A DNA stretch of 56,215 nt. Origin: Spirochaetaceae bacterium (GTDB taxonomy: Bacteria > Spirochaetota > Spirochaetia > SZUA-6 > Bin103). Shown piece after piece: positions 24,999 through 34,581 of this stretch. Numbering within the stretch: position 1 is the first letter of the stretch; every line of letters starts with the position of its first letter. The notes under the pieces were generated by a model. That model worked only from the letters and a program-made list of their open reading frames with translations. It was not told the DNA's origin and did not search any database. A program made the translations under genes and the position numbers. The DNA lies in NCBI GenBank assembly GCA_028818385.1, contig JAPPNY010000068.1, positions 1 to 56,215 on the forward strand, given 5' to 3'.

Positions 24999-26806
24999 AT
25001 CTGCCGGAGTACGGAGGCGAACGCTACGAAGCGCTGGTCCCCGACACGCTCGACATCGCCGAGCGGGCGCGCCTGGCCACCAACACCCTGCACCGGGCGA
25101 CCGATCCCGAGGCGGACTACGAGCCCTACTGGATCGTCGTTTTCCGCTCGGAGCCGGCGCACATGTTCCACAACTGCTGGCAGAGCACCGGCTGGGCCAA
25201 GTGGATCATGGCCACCTCCATGGCCCGCATCGTCAGCGGCGTGGAGGACGGCCGCGAGGTGGAGCGGACCCAGCTTCACGCCGCCATGAAGTGCAGGGCC
25301 GACGACGGCCTGTTCTACAACCCGATCGAGGGGCGGCCGTGGGCGTTCGAGTGGTCGCCGGTGTCGGCCGCGGAGATGCGCCGCCGCTCCCCGCGGCCGG
25401 GGCAGATCCTGTCGCCGATGGGCAACGGCACGCTGATGACCTGCCTCTCCCACTACGCCCTGCTCGACGACAATCCTCTCTGGAAGGAGGCCCTGCGCGC
25501 CCAGCTCGCGGGCATGCTGCGCATGACGGTCGACTCGGGCGACCAGTCGGCCTTCTGGCCCTCGTTCTGCTACGGCGTCGCCGAGCCGCCGACGGACGCC
25601 CGGCTGCCGCAGGTTCCGTTCGAGGCGGAGACCTCGATCGCAGCCCACGCCATGGTCCACGCATATTGCGCCCTGCAGGACGAGTCCGCCCTCGACGGTG
25701 GCCGGCGCATCATCAACTACCTGCGCCGCACCTTCTACGAGGAGGACGGCACCTTCCTGGCCTGCCCCGGAGAGCGGCACCGCGCGCACTTCCACGCGCA
25801 CGCGCGCGGGCTGCTGGCCATGCAGGAGTACGTCGAGCAGACCGGCAACGCGGACGTCCGCGACTTCGTGCACCGCGGTTTCCGGCGCGCGAAGCAGCAC
25901 CTGGCCAACCACGAGATCGACACGATGGGAGGCGGCCTCGCCATCACCGAGCTGCCGGGCGCGAACCTGGTCGGCTTCTTCCCCGAGTGGGCCAACAGCT
26001 CGATGGGCGAGAAGGGCGAGACCTGCCAGCTCACCGACATGATCGCCCTCGCGCTGCGGCTGGGGCAGAGCGGCCTCGACGAGGCCTGGGACGACGCCGA
26101 CCGCTGGATCCGCAACCAGCTCGCCGAGGACCAGCTCACCGACGTGGGATGGATCGACCGGCTCCCCAAGGACGTGCCCATTCAGCCGCACGCCTCGACC
26201 GAAGACGTGGCCTGTCGCAACCTGGGCAGCTTCACCGGCGGCCCCGACCCCAACGACTGGGCCGCGGGGCTGCACATGCACGTGCTCGGCCACTGCTGCA
26301 CGGTCAACGGCGCCAAGGTGCTGTACTGGATCTGGGACCGGATCGTCACGCACGAGGCCGGCCGGCTGGACGTGAACCTGTTGCTGAACCGTGCCTCACC
26401 CTGGGCCGATGTCGACAGCTACGTACCCTACGCCGGGCAGGTCGACGTGCGCGTCAAGCAGCCGGTGACGCTGCGGGTGCGGCTGCCCGAGTGGGCGCGG
26501 CCCGCCGACCTGGTCACCCGCGTGGACGGGACGGTGCGCGAGACCGCGCAGCAGGGACGCTACGCCGTGGTCGGCGAGGTCGCGCCCGGAAAGACGGTGA
26601 GCGCGAGCTTCCCGCTCCCGAACCGCACCGACCACGTGCACATCGAGAAGCGCCCGTACACGCTGAAGCGGCGCGGCAACGACGTCATCGCCATCGACCC
26701 GCCCGGGCGCCACCTGCCCCTCTATCAGCGCCAGCACTACGCCTCCGGGAGCCCTCGCTTCCGCCGCGTCGAGCGCTTCATCCCGGAGCGGGTCGTGCAT
26801 TGGTAG
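24956..26806 (+). CDS. GH127-like (DUF1680, beta-L-arabinofuranosidase-type) glycoside hydrolase, intact copy
   Basis: 616 aa from GTG 24956, chosen because GGAGG (24946-24950) lies 5 nt upstream; an in-frame GTG at 24944 overlaps that site. Family evidence: Glu355-x-Cys357 in KGETCQLTDM and Cys447-Cys448 in GHCCTVNGAK. These match the Glu, Cys and adjacent Cys-Cys that bind zinc and supply the Cys nucleophile in GH127 enzymes. A C-terminal beta region includes RLPEWARPADLVTRVDG. No signal peptide, so it acts in the cytoplasm. Its sequence parallels the broken copy at 485-2418 throughout. The family removes L-arabinofuranose or related sugars; the exact substrate here is not deducible. Confidence 0.75.
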   Translation: MSKIGYLTPDAPAVDLPEYGGERYEALVPDTLDIAERARLATNTLHRATDPEADYEPYWIVVFRSEPAHMFHNCWQSTGWAKWIMATSMARIVSGVEDGREVERTQLHAAMKCRADDGLFYNPIEGRPWAFEWSPVSAAEMRRRSPRPGQILSPMGNGTLMTCLSHYALLDDNPLWKEALRAQLAGMLRMTVDSGDQSAFWPSFCYGVAEPPTDARLPQVPFEAETSIAAHAMVHAYCALQDESALDGGRRIINYLRRTFYEEDGTFLACPGERHRAHFHAHARGLLAMQEYVEQTGNADVRDFVHRGFRRAKQHLANHEIDTMGGGLAITELPGANLVGFFPEWANSSMGEKGETCQLTDMIALALRLGQSGLDEAWDDADRWIRNQLAEDQLTDVGWIDRLPKDVPIQPHASTEDVACRNLGSFTGGPDPNDWAAGLHMHVLGHCCTVNGAKVLYWIWDRIVTHEAGRLDVNLLLNRASPWADVDSYVPYAGQVDVRVKQPVTLRVRLPEWARPADLVTRVDGTVRETAQQGRYAVVGEVAPGKTVSASFPLPNRTDHVHIEKRPYTLKRRGNDVIAIDPPGRHLPLYQRQHYASGSPRFRRVERFIPERVVHW

Positions 26807-26842
26807 CGGCCGCCCTCGGTTTCAGCATCGCCGGTGACCGGT

Positions 26843-26858
26843 TACGATCACCCCGGTG
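26843..26858 (+). promoter_or_regulatory. TACGAT -10 box and leaderless GTG of AAA/PD-(D/E)XK copy 1
   Basis: TACGAT (26843-26848) ends 7 nt before GTG 26856. The surrounding bases (GGTGACCGGTTACGATCA, then CCCCGGTGG) recur almost unchanged before the second copy at 42724, indicating a functional, co-inherited promoter. The -35 is not convincing. Confidence 0.4.
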
Positions 26859-28403
26859 GCCCGGCGCAGACTGCCCATCGGTATGCAGACCTTTCGCAAA
26901 CTGCGCGAGCAGGACTGCTACTACGTGGACAAGACGGCCTACATCGAACGTCTGCTCGCCGAGGGCACGCACTACTTTCTCTCGCGCCCGCGGCGGTTCG
27001 GCAAGAGCCTGCTCCTGGACACGCTGAAGGAACTGTTCGAAGGCAACGAGGCGCTGTTCGCCGGGTTGCACATCCACGGCGGCTGGGAGTGGTCGGTGCG
27101 TCATCCCGTGGTACGGCTCGACTTCGCCGGCGGCAGCTTCAAGGCACCCGACAGTCTGCACGAGGACGTGATGCTCCAGTTGGAATATCTGGAGGAGCAG
27201 GGGGGAATCGCACCCCGGCAGGTGAGCGCCCCGGCGCGGTTCCGCCGTCTGCTGCAGGCGCTGCATGACAAGACCGGACAGCCGGTGGCGGTGCTGGTCG
27301 ACGAGTACGACAAGCCGATCCTGGACGCGCTGGAGACCCCGGAGGTGGCGCGCGCCAACCGCGACTTTCTGCGCGGGTTCTACGGGATGATCAAGTCCAG
27401 CGACGCACACGTCCACTTCACCTTCGTGACGGGCGTGAGCAAGTTCACGAAGGTCAGCCTGTTCTCCGACCTGAACAACCTTACCGACATCACCCTGGAC
27501 CCGGTCTTTTCGTCGATCTGCGGCTACACGGAAGCAGACCTGGACACGGTGTTCGCCCCCGAGCTGGCCGGCATGGACCGGCAGCGCATCCGCGACTGGT
27601 ACAACGGCTATGGCTGGCTGGGATCCGAGAAGGTCTACAACCCGTTCGACGTGCTGCTGCTGCTGCGCCGCCGCACATTCGCCGCCCATTGGTTCGAGAC
27701 CGGGACGCCGGCGTTCCTGGTGCAGACCCTGTTCGAGCGGCGCGTCGCCTCGGTGTCACTCGATCGGATGGTGGGCACCGAGGAGCTGCTGTCGATCTTC
27801 GACGTGGGCAACATCGGCACCGAGGCGCTGCTGTTCCAGACCGGCTATCTGACGATCACCGGCGAAGAGGAGCTGGGCGGCTTGCCGCTGTACCGGCTGG
27901 GCTATCCCAACCGGGAGGTGCGCCAGAGCCTGAACCGGGTGCTCCTGCGTCAACTGGTGCAGGACGCCGAGCAGCAGACGGCGAACAGCATGCGCCTGGC
28001 GCGCCTGCTTGCGGCGCACGACTGCGCCGGCCTGAAGGAGCTGTTCCACGCCTTTTTCGCGAGCATCCCGTATCATTGGTATACGAACAACCACATCGCG
28101 GACTACGAGGGGTACTACGCGAGCGTGTTCTACTCCTATTTTGCGGCGCTCGGCTACGAAATCGCGGTGGAAGAGTCGAGCAGCCACGGGCGGCTGGACA
28201 TGGCGGTGCGCGCCGGCGGCGACCTGTATCTGTTCGAGTTCAAGGTCGTCGAGCTGGCGCCGCCGGGATCGGCGCTGGCGCAGTTGCGGGAGCGGGACTA
28301 CGCGGCAAAGTACCGGGGCAAGGGCGAGTCCATTCACCTGATCGGAGTCGAGTTCAGCCGCAAGACACGCAACGTGACGGCGTTCGAGGTGGCCGGTGGC
28401 TGA
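26856..28403 (+). CDS. AAA-ATPase-like / PD-(D/E)XK nuclease family protein, copy 1
   Basis: 515 aa. N-terminal AAA-ATPase-like domain: IGMQTFRKLREQDCYYVDKT, phosphate loop RPRRFGKS (44-51) and Walker B VLVDEYDKP (from 146). C-terminal PD-(D/E)XK-like domain: Asp448 in HGRLDMAVR and Glu461-x-Lys463 in LYLFEFKVVE, the D...ExK catalytic triad. The combination is the widespread 'predicted AAA-ATPase plus PDDEXK' family, often present in many copies per genome; its function is not established, with defence and mobile-element roles suggested. The GTG start directly follows a TACGAT box and has no Shine-Dalgarno. A second copy lies at 42724-44265. It separates the GH127-like gene from the sialidase-like gene. 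Confidence 0.88.
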   Translation: MARRRLPIGMQTFRKLREQDCYYVDKTAYIERLLAEGTHYFLSRPRRFGKSLLLDTLKELFEGNEALFAGLHIHGGWEWSVRHPVVRLDFAGGSFKAPDSLHEDVMLQLEYLEEQGGIAPRQVSAPARFRRLLQALHDKTGQPVAVLVDEYDKPILDALETPEVARANRDFLRGFYGMIKSSDAHVHFTFVTGVSKFTKVSLFSDLNNLTDITLDPVFSSICGYTEADLDTVFAPELAGMDRQRIRDWYNGYGWLGSEKVYNPFDVLLLLRRRTFAAHWFETGTPAFLVQTLFERRVASVSLDRMVGTEELLSIFDVGNIGTEALLFQTGYLTITGEEELGGLPLYRLGYPNREVRQSLNRVLLRQLVQDAEQQTANSMRLARLLAAHDCAGLKELFHAFFASIPYHWYTNNHIADYEGYYASVFYSYFAALGYEIAVEESSSHGRLDMAVRAGGDLYLFEFKVVELAPPGSALAQLRERDYAAKYRGKGESIHLIGVEFSRKTRNVTAFEVAGG

Positions 28404-28451
28404 CGCCGGGCGCCGGCTGATGCCATGCCGATCGAGTCGGAGGATATGCAA

Positions 28452-29510
28452 ATGACCAGTTCAGGACCGTTCTACCAGGAGATCACCCTGGAGCCGGAGA
28501 TCACGGGCGGGTCCGTGCCCGGCGTGGCACGCATGCCGAGCGGCGACATCGTCGCGGTATGGATCGACGGCGAGAACACGATGGGTTCGCGATCGTCCGA
28601 CGCCGGCGCCTCCTGGAGCGGGGCCGAGGTGATGGCGCCGGGGGTGGAAGGAGATCCGGCCCTGATGGCCGCGCGTCGGGGCACGGCCCTGCACTACAAC
28701 GCGTACGAGTCCGTCACGGAAGGCGACGATGCGCCGCGCTACCGGCACTCGTCCCTCTACCGGATGCCGAGCGACGACGGCGGACGCACCTTCGGAAAGC
28801 CAGTCCGGATCGACACCGGCAAGCGCTACAACGGTCACGCCAACGAAGGGCTGGAGCTGCGCGACGGCACCCTGGTGCTGCCCTACTACTACGTCCGCAA
28901 CCTGGAGGACGGAGGGGAGGTCTACGAACGCGACATGGTCTGCGTCTCCAGCGTCCTCACGTCGGCCGACGGCGGCGAGAGCTGGCAGTCCGGCTCAGAC
29001 GTGCAGCTTCCCGGCGACCCCAACGGAGCCGACGAACCGGCCGTGGTGGAGCTCCGCAACGGCGACCTGCTCATGATCGTGCGCTCCACGATGGGCCGCC
29101 ACTACCAGTCGCGGTCGAGCGACCGCGGCGCCACCTGGAGCGATCCGGTGCCGACGGTGCTGGTGGCCTCGAATACGCCGGCCGCGCTGCACCGCCTGTC
29201 ATTCGAGCCGAGCGCCGTGGTCGTGGTGTGGACCAGCACTCCCTACATCGGCGCGATGAACCGCTACCCGCTGAGCGTTGCCATCTCCTACGATGACTGC
29301 GTGAGCTGGGCGCATCACCGCATCCTCACCAATCCCGGCTGCCAGGTCTCCTACCCCGGCGTCACCCGCGCCGACGACGGCACCATCGTGGTCGTCTGGC
29401 AGCAGTGGCTGGCCAAGACCTACCACTTTCCGCCCTATGACTCGATCAAGAGCCGCCTGAAGTGCGCCCGGTTCAATGAGGAGTGGCTGCGGGAGGGCGC
29501 GTCCCTGTAG
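28452..29510 (+). CDS. sialidase-like BNR-repeat protein A
   Basis: 352 aa from ATG 28452, selected because GGAGG (28439-28443) lies 8 nt before it; upstream ATGs at 28425 and 28446 lack such a site. Six-bladed propeller of the sialidase/BNR kind with several Asp-box motifs (SSDAGASW, TSADGGESW, SSDRGATW). Glycosidase-type BNR proteins hydrolyse sialic acid or other terminal sugars, but the catalytic Tyr/Glu and Arg triad cannot be assigned confidently from sequence alone. No signal peptide, so it is predicted cytoplasmic, unusual for a sialidase. Ends just before a short hairpin and the convergent sulfatase. Confidence 0.8.
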   Translation: MTSSGPFYQEITLEPEITGGSVPGVARMPSGDIVAVWIDGENTMGSRSSDAGASWSGAEVMAPGVEGDPALMAARRGTALHYNAYESVTEGDDAPRYRHSSLYRMPSDDGGRTFGKPVRIDTGKRYNGHANEGLELRDGTLVLPYYYVRNLEDGGEVYERDMVCVSSVLTSADGGESWQSGSDVQLPGDPNGADEPAVVELRNGDLLMIVRSTMGRHYQSRSSDRGATWSDPVPTVLVASNTPAALHRLSFEPSAVVVVWTSTPYIGAMNRYPLSVAISYDDCVSWAHHRILTNPGCQVSYPGVTRADDGTIVVVWQQWLAKTYHFPPYDSIKSRLKCARFNEEWLREGASL

Positions 29511-29525
29511 CCGCGACGCCGCGGC
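29510..29525. terminator. short hairpin between convergent sialidase-like and sulfatase genes
   Basis: GCCGCG (29510-29515), loop ACGC, CGCGGC (29520-29525), sitting exactly between the two stop codons. No T-run; probably a shared terminator. Confidence 0.35.
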
Positions 29526-29528
29526 GCC

Positions 29529-31007
29529 TCACAGATAGAACACCTGCTCCTCGTCCAGCAGCGTGCGCAAGCCGGCCAGGGTGGCCTTGCCGTCTGCGCC
29601 GGGCGGCTGATGGGGCCACGTGTTGCCGTAGCGCGTGGTGAGCTGCGTCCAGTCGAGCAGCGACCGGCGCAGGCGCTCGCGGATCTCCCGGCAGGCGGGG
29701 TCGGCGTAGCGGTTGTGCATCTCCCAGGGATCCTCCGCGACGTGGTACAGCTCGCCCGCGTCGTCCACGCCGGCGAACGAGCCGCGCGGCCGATGGCAGA
29801 GCTTCCACTCCTTGGTGCGGATCGTCCTGCTCAACGGGCACTCGGTCACGGCGAACTCCCGCACGGCGCCGCCGCCGCCGCGCAGCATCGGCGCCAGGTC
29901 ATGGCCGTCGATCGTGTCCAGCGCCTCGATGCCGGCCAGGGCGCAGATCGTCGGGAACACGTCGACGCTCTCGACCAGCTCGCCGATCGTCAGGTCCTCC
30001 GCGATGCCGCCGGCGGGCCAGCTCCAGATGAACGGCACGCGCGTGATCGCGTCGTAGCTGATGCCGGGCGCCTTCTCCAGGAAGCCGTGCTCCAGGGCGA
30101 AGTCGCCGTGGTCGCTGCAGTACACGACGATGGTGTTCTCCGCGCGGCCCATCTGCTCCAGCCGCTGCAGCGCCAGTCCCACCATGTGATCGACCTGTGA
30201 GATGCACCCGTAGTAGCCCTGCAGCTTGCGCAACCGGCCGGCCTGGTAGGTGCGCGGCTCGAACACCCAGTCGTAGGCGTGATGGCGGGCGATCATCCGC
30301 TGCTGGTGCGGCGGCTTGGCCGACAGGTCCTCGTCCGCGCTCGGCGGCAGCTCCAGCTCGACTCCGTCGTACAGCTCCCAGAACTCGGGCGCGGGGATGT
30401 AGTCCTGGTGCGGATGCAGCGGGTCGAGCTGGAACAGGAACGGCTCTCCGTCTGCCGTTCCCTCCAGAAGGTCGAAGAAGCTCTGCAGGCAGTACCCTTC
30501 GTTGGTGTCCTCGAAGGCGAGCTCGGAGGGACAGGCATCGAGGATCTGGCTGCGGCCCCGGTACTCCCCGTCGTCGCGCAGGTGCTTGAGGCCCTTGGCA
30601 TCCAGATAGCGGTCGTAGGCCGTGTCTCCGGGCCGCGCCTCGTCGTACAGGTCGCGGTACAGGTCGCAGTGCGGCTCCAGCCATGAACCGTCGACGTGTA
30701 TGTGGCCGACGATGCCGGTACGGTATCCGGCTGCCTTGAACGTCGAGAACAGCGACGGCAATCCGTCCGGCATACGCTCGTTGCCCGACAGGCCGAAGAC
30801 CCCGTGGTTGTGCGCGTACTGCCCGGTCAGGTAGCACATCCGGCTGGGCGTGCAGATCGGGTTCTGCACGAACGCCCGCGTGAAGTTGACGCCGCGGCTC
30901 GCGAGCGCATCGAGGTGCGGCGTGCGCACCTGGCGGTGGCCGTTGACGCCCAGGCAGCGCGCGTTGTGCTGGTCGCTCTTGATGATGAGGACGTTGGGAC
31001 GGGTCAC
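29529..31007 (-). CDS. type I (formylglycine) sulfatase
   Basis: 492 aa from GTG 31007, overlapping the upstream gene's stop (GTGA). The sulfatase signature is NPICTPSRMCYLTGQ; Cys52 in C-T-P-S-R is the residue converted to formylglycine. Metal ligands are suggested by PNVLIIKSDQHN at the N-terminus and by VVYCSDHGDFALEHG later. It needs a maturase (FGE or anSME), not encoded in this window. No signal peptide, so the enzyme is predicted to work in the cytoplasm on imported sulfated substrates. It is part of a minus-strand operon with a beta-helix protein and a second BNR protein. The C-terminus resembles other choline-sulfatase/glycan-sulfatase-like proteins; substrate unknown. Confidence 0.92.
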   Translation of the reverse strand: MTRPNVLIIKSDQHNARCLGVNGHRQVRTPHLDALASRGVNFTRAFVQNPICTPSRMCYLTGQYAHNHGVFGLSGNERMPDGLPSLFSTFKAAGYRTGIVGHIHVDGSWLEPHCDLYRDLYDEARPGDTAYDRYLDAKGLKHLRDDGEYRGRSQILDACPSELAFEDTNEGYCLQSFFDLLEGTADGEPFLFQLDPLHPHQDYIPAPEFWELYDGVELELPPSADEDLSAKPPHQQRMIARHHAYDWVFEPRTYQAGRLRKLQGYYGCISQVDHMVGLALQRLEQMGRAENTIVVYCSDHGDFALEHGFLEKAPGISYDAITRVPFIWSWPAGGIAEDLTIGELVESVDVFPTICALAGIEALDTIDGHDLAPMLRGGGGAVREFAVTECPLSRTIRTKEWKLCHRPRGSFAGVDDAGELYHVAEDPWEMHNRYADPACREIRERLRRSLLDWTQLTTRYGNTWPHQPPGADGKATLAGLRTLLDEEQVFYL

Positions 31008-32326
31008 GACGACGTGTTCTGCCGGTGCTGGCGCTCCGCCATGCCCCTGGTCATGTCCAGGAACGGCTGGCCGGACGGGTGCAGCCATGGCAGGTCGCCG
31101 GGCGGAAACATGATGATGTCCTCGCGCTGCACCCGGTAGCTGCGGATGTGCGCGCGCGGCGCGTCGTCGTGGCAGTAGTCGACCACGTACAGGTCGCCGC
31201 TTTCGAGCTCGACCCAGCCGGAGTACCCGCAGTCGCGGTGCACGCTGCGGTCCTGGTCGAGGATGACCGTGAACCCCGGGTAGTACTCGCGCATGTACCA
31301 CGGCTCGCTCGGGTCGTGCACGCCGGCACGGTCCTCGGGCATCGGCCGCCGCTCCACCATCGGCTGCACGTCCTCCCTGAGCGCCGCCTCCTGCGTCATG
31401 AGGTGCAGCGCCAGCATCTCGTTCGGCAGGCCGATGCGATAGGTTACGGCGACCTCCCCGGACGACAGCAGGCCCAGGCCAGGCCGCCCCTCCAGTCCGA
31501 TCATGGGCGTCGCGAACGGCCCCTTCCACGTCCGGCCGCCGTCGTGGGAGAGGACCTTGTAGCCCTGACCCAGACTGTCGGCGCGCAGGATGCCGAGGAT
31601 GGTGCCGTCATCCAGCTCCTGGAAGGCGCCCTCCCCGAAGCCCAGCCACTGCCGATACCCGGGCATGATGCGCTGCTCGCCGGGCGGCAGGCCCGGAATC
31701 GCCACCGGCTCCGACCAACTGCTGCCCTGGTCTTCCGAGAAGTAGACGTACTGGGTCTCCACCCGCTGATCGCCCGCGGTGCCGGTCACCTCGGCGCCGC
31801 CGAATACCACGCGGCCGTCGCGCAACTGGGTGAGCGACGGCACCACCGGCCCGTGGATGCCCGGCCCTTCCGGTCCCTGCCAGCTCACCCCACCGTCGGT
31901 GCTGCGGTAGAACAGGTTGACCCAGCGGTGCTCGCCCCGCGGCGCGCCGAACCGGTAGTCCACGACCAGCAGGAGCTGGCCGTCATGCAGGCGGATCAGC
32001 CGCGGACAGTTCATCGACGCGCCCACGCGCGTCGGATCGGTGATGCGCGCCCGCGACTCCTCGTAGCCGGCGATCGCCGCCTCGCTCAGCCACGAGCGCG
32101 ACTCCTCGAACAGCTCCGGCGAGACCACGCACTCGTCGATGATGCTGCGCGGCAGCCAGCTCATGCCGCCGTCGCGGCTCAGCCTGCATACGATCCGCGA
32201 GAACGGAAACGGCGCATGGAACATGCACTCCCGGTACACGCATACGAGCGTGCCGTCGTCACACTGCGCCAGATCCGGAAAGCACTCGTAGATGTCGTCG
32301 TTGCGGGAGACGATCGAGCGAATCAT
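31004..32326 (-). CDS. sialidase-like BNR-repeat protein B
   Basis: 440 aa. Repeated propeller blades with Asp-box-like motifs: SRDGGMSW, STDGGVSW, SEDQGSSW and SHDGGRTW. The opening MIRSIVSRNDDIYECFPDLAQCDDGTLVCVYRE resembles exo-alpha-sialidase-like proteins without a leader. It is coupled to the downstream sulfatase by a GTGA overlap, which suggests the two act on the same imported molecule: one on a terminal sugar and the other on a sulfate ester. Catalytic residues are not secure, so 'sialidase-like' describes fold only. Confidence 0.8.
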   Translation of the reverse strand: MIRSIVSRNDDIYECFPDLAQCDDGTLVCVYRECMFHAPFPFSRIVCRLSRDGGMSWLPRSIIDECVVSPELFEESRSWLSEAAIAGYEESRARITDPTRVGASMNCPRLIRLHDGQLLLVVDYRFGAPRGEHRWVNLFYRSTDGGVSWQGPEGPGIHGPVVPSLTQLRDGRVVFGGAEVTGTAGDQRVETQYVYFSEDQGSSWSEPVAIPGLPPGEQRIMPGYRQWLGFGEGAFQELDDGTILGILRADSLGQGYKVLSHDGGRTWKGPFATPMIGLEGRPGLGLLSSGEVAVTYRIGLPNEMLALHLMTQEAALREDVQPMVERRPMPEDRAGVHDPSEPWYMREYYPGFTVILDQDRSVHRDCGYSGWVELESGDLYVVDYCHDDAPRAHIRSYRVQREDIIMFPPGDLPWLHPSGQPFLDMTRGMAERQHRQNTSS

Positions 32327-32361
32327 GGGGCCGGATTATCGACGCGCCCGGATTGGACCGT

Positions 32362-34530
32362 CTACCGCCGCTGCTCGATCGGTCGGGGTCCGACGTCGCC
32401 GAGGTCGATGGGCCGGAACCCGAGCGCCAGCGCCGGCGAGCCCGGCAGCAGACTGAAATCGTTCCGCTCCAGGCCGGCGCACAGCGGGTCGGCGACGATG
32501 CTGTGCGTGTCGTTTCCGCCGGCCCGCCACGAACCCAGCTCGTCACGGCTCTGCTCCACCCAGTTGGCGTCCGCGTCGTAGGTGCCGACGGCGGCCACGA
32601 TCGGCTCACCGCCGCGCCCGGCGCCCGCGCCGGCGACGTCCCAGAGCAGGTTGAGGTTGCTCCGGAACCCCCGCGCCCCGGTGATCCCGCGCGGGCGCTG
32701 GGCGAACACCGGCCGGTCGCCGGTGAGCAGCAGGTTCTGCTCCAGCGTGAACGTCGTGTGGCCCTCGACGCGCCCCAGCGAGATCACGCTGTGGCCGCCG
32801 CGCGCGAACACGTTGTTGCGGACGATGTTCTCGCGGCCGTAGTGCTGGTTGAAGACCTGCGTCCCGGCATTGTAGCAGACGTTGTTCTCCACCAGCAGGT
32901 GCGAGCTGCCCTCGTCCAGATAGATGCACCAGCCGCCGTAGTTGGCCTGGCGAATGTCGTGGATGAGGTTGCCGCGCAGGACGGTGCCCGGCTGGACGCC
33001 GAGCGTGTAGATGCCGCCCATGTCGCTGAGCACGCCGTGGCCGAGGTCGTGGATGTGGTTGCGCTCGATGCGGTTGCCCTTCGCGACGGTGTCGCCGTAG
33101 CCCCAGATCCAGCCGCAGGAGACGCCTGAGTAGTACAGGTCGTGGATGTGATTGTGCGCCACGACGTTGTCGAAGCTGTGCATGATGAGGATGCCGACCG
33201 CGCTCGGGAACACCCGCCCGCCCGCACGGATGGTGTTGTCGGTGATGACATTGCGGCCCGTGCGGTCACGCGCGACGGAATCGGCGTTCCCGCCGTTGAT
33301 GCGCACCCCGCCGGCGCCCAGGTCGGCGATCTCGTTGCCGACGATGTGGATGTCCAGGCACCCCTTGCGGAGCACGACCCCATACAGCCCCAGGTTCCGG
33401 AGCGTGCAGCCTGCAAGCGTGCAGCCCCGCGCGTGCTGCAGGTCGATGACGCCGGCCAGGTTGCACGCCGCCTGCGCGGTCGCGCCGTAGCTTTCGTCAG
33501 GCTTCAGGTGGTCACCGATCTCGAAGCCCTCCAGCGATCCGGGGCCGGGCTGGCTCCAGTCGCAGCACTCGAAGGTCAGGTCCATGAACCGAACCCCCTC
33601 GACGGGGCGGTCCGGCGTGCCGTGCAGCAGCAGGAGCTGCTCGCACACGGGCGCATAGATCTCCACGTCGTCCGGGGACTCGCCCGGCAGCGGCAGGTAG
33701 AACAGGCGCCCGCGTGACCGGTCCAGATACCACTCTCCCGGCTCGGACAGCGCCTCGAAGACGTTCTCGACGTAGTACTTGGCGTACCGCTGTCCCACGT
33801 CGTCGCGCAGCACGAAGACGCTGCGCCGGCTGCTGGTCACCACGCGCGTCCGCTCGTCGAAGCTCGCCATGGGCAGCCGCTCCTCCACCCAGTAGTGGTG
33901 GACGACCACGTCGACGTCCCTCAGGTTGCGCCAGCGCGCCACGTCGCCCGCGCGGGCCACGAACCGGTCGTGGCCGTGGATGAACTCGTCGTTCTGGCTC
34001 GCGCGCAGGTCGAAGCCGGGAACTTCCTCGATCCAGAAGTATCCCTCCCTGGGCAGGCGCACCCGCGGACGCCGCTCGCCGTCCACGAAGAGCTGCCGGA
34101 AATGCCAGGAGCCGGCCGCGGCCGCGTCGAGATCGGCCACCCAGACCTCGCGCTCGCTCGCGGCGGCGTCGGCCGTCGCGATGCCGGCCTCGCCCGCCGT
34201 GGTCACGCGCCACCCGGTCACGCGGCGGCCTCCGGTGAACGTCGCCGTTTCGCCGGGACAGGCGCGGTAGGTCGTCGGCCCGGAGTCGCGCCCGTTGAAC
34301 CACACCGGCTGGCCCAGGTGGTAGCGGCCGCCGCGCACCCAGACCGTGATGGGGCCGTGTGCGTCCCCGCTCTCGCGCAGGCGCCGCACCATTTCCCGTG
34401 CCCACTCGAGCGTCGCCAGCGGGCCGTCGTTGCCCGCGGGGTCGGGCTCCGGCAGGCGCCCGCTCCAGTTGTCGTTTCCTTCCGGCGACAGGTACAGCGC
34501 CAGTCCGTCCGCGGTGGTCGTGTCGTTCAT
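32362..34530 (-). CDS. right-handed parallel beta-helix protein
   Basis: 722 aa from ATG 34530, which has GGAG about 10 nt upstream; the frame is open to 34569 but without a good start. N-terminus ALYLSPEGNDNWSGRLPEPD and GPITVWVRGGRYHLGQPVWF is the typical opening of pectate-lyase-like right-handed beta-helix proteins. The middle has many coils of the N-x-I-x-N/G type (GNRIERNHIHDLGHG, NVITDNTIRAGG, VVAHNHIHDLYYSG). A C-terminal part ends before the BNR gene. No signal peptide. Such folds include polysaccharide lyases and GH28/GH110-type hydrolases, but no catalytic set is obvious. It is the first gene of the minus-strand beta-helix, BNR, sulfatase operon and is divergent from BNR protein C. 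Confidence 0.8.
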   Translation of the reverse strand: MNDTTTADGLALYLSPEGNDNWSGRLPEPDPAGNDGPLATLEWAREMVRRLRESGDAHGPITVWVRGGRYHLGQPVWFNGRDSGPTTYRACPGETATFTGGRRVTGWRVTTAGEAGIATADAAASEREVWVADLDAAAAGSWHFRQLFVDGERRPRVRLPREGYFWIEEVPGFDLRASQNDEFIHGHDRFVARAGDVARWRNLRDVDVVVHHYWVEERLPMASFDERTRVVTSSRRSVFVLRDDVGQRYAKYYVENVFEALSEPGEWYLDRSRGRLFYLPLPGESPDDVEIYAPVCEQLLLLHGTPDRPVEGVRFMDLTFECCDWSQPGPGSLEGFEIGDHLKPDESYGATAQAACNLAGVIDLQHARGCTLAGCTLRNLGLYGVVLRKGCLDIHIVGNEIADLGAGGVRINGGNADSVARDRTGRNVITDNTIRAGGRVFPSAVGILIMHSFDNVVAHNHIHDLYYSGVSCGWIWGYGDTVAKGNRIERNHIHDLGHGVLSDMGGIYTLGVQPGTVLRGNLIHDIRQANYGGWCIYLDEGSSHLLVENNVCYNAGTQVFNQHYGRENIVRNNVFARGGHSVISLGRVEGHTTFTLEQNLLLTGDRPVFAQRPRGITGARGFRSNLNLLWDVAGAGAGRGGEPIVAAVGTYDADANWVEQSRDELGSWRAGGNDTHSIVADPLCAGLERNDFSLLPGSPALALGFRPIDLGDVGPRPIEQRR

Positions 34531-34581
34531 CTCAATGGTCTCCGATGTGGGATACCATGCCGGCATCATGGTCTACCCGTC

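Noticed and set aside
24689..26353. A 554-codon minus-strand open frame
   Set aside because: Antisense to the GH127-like gene and AbiE remnants; no domain.
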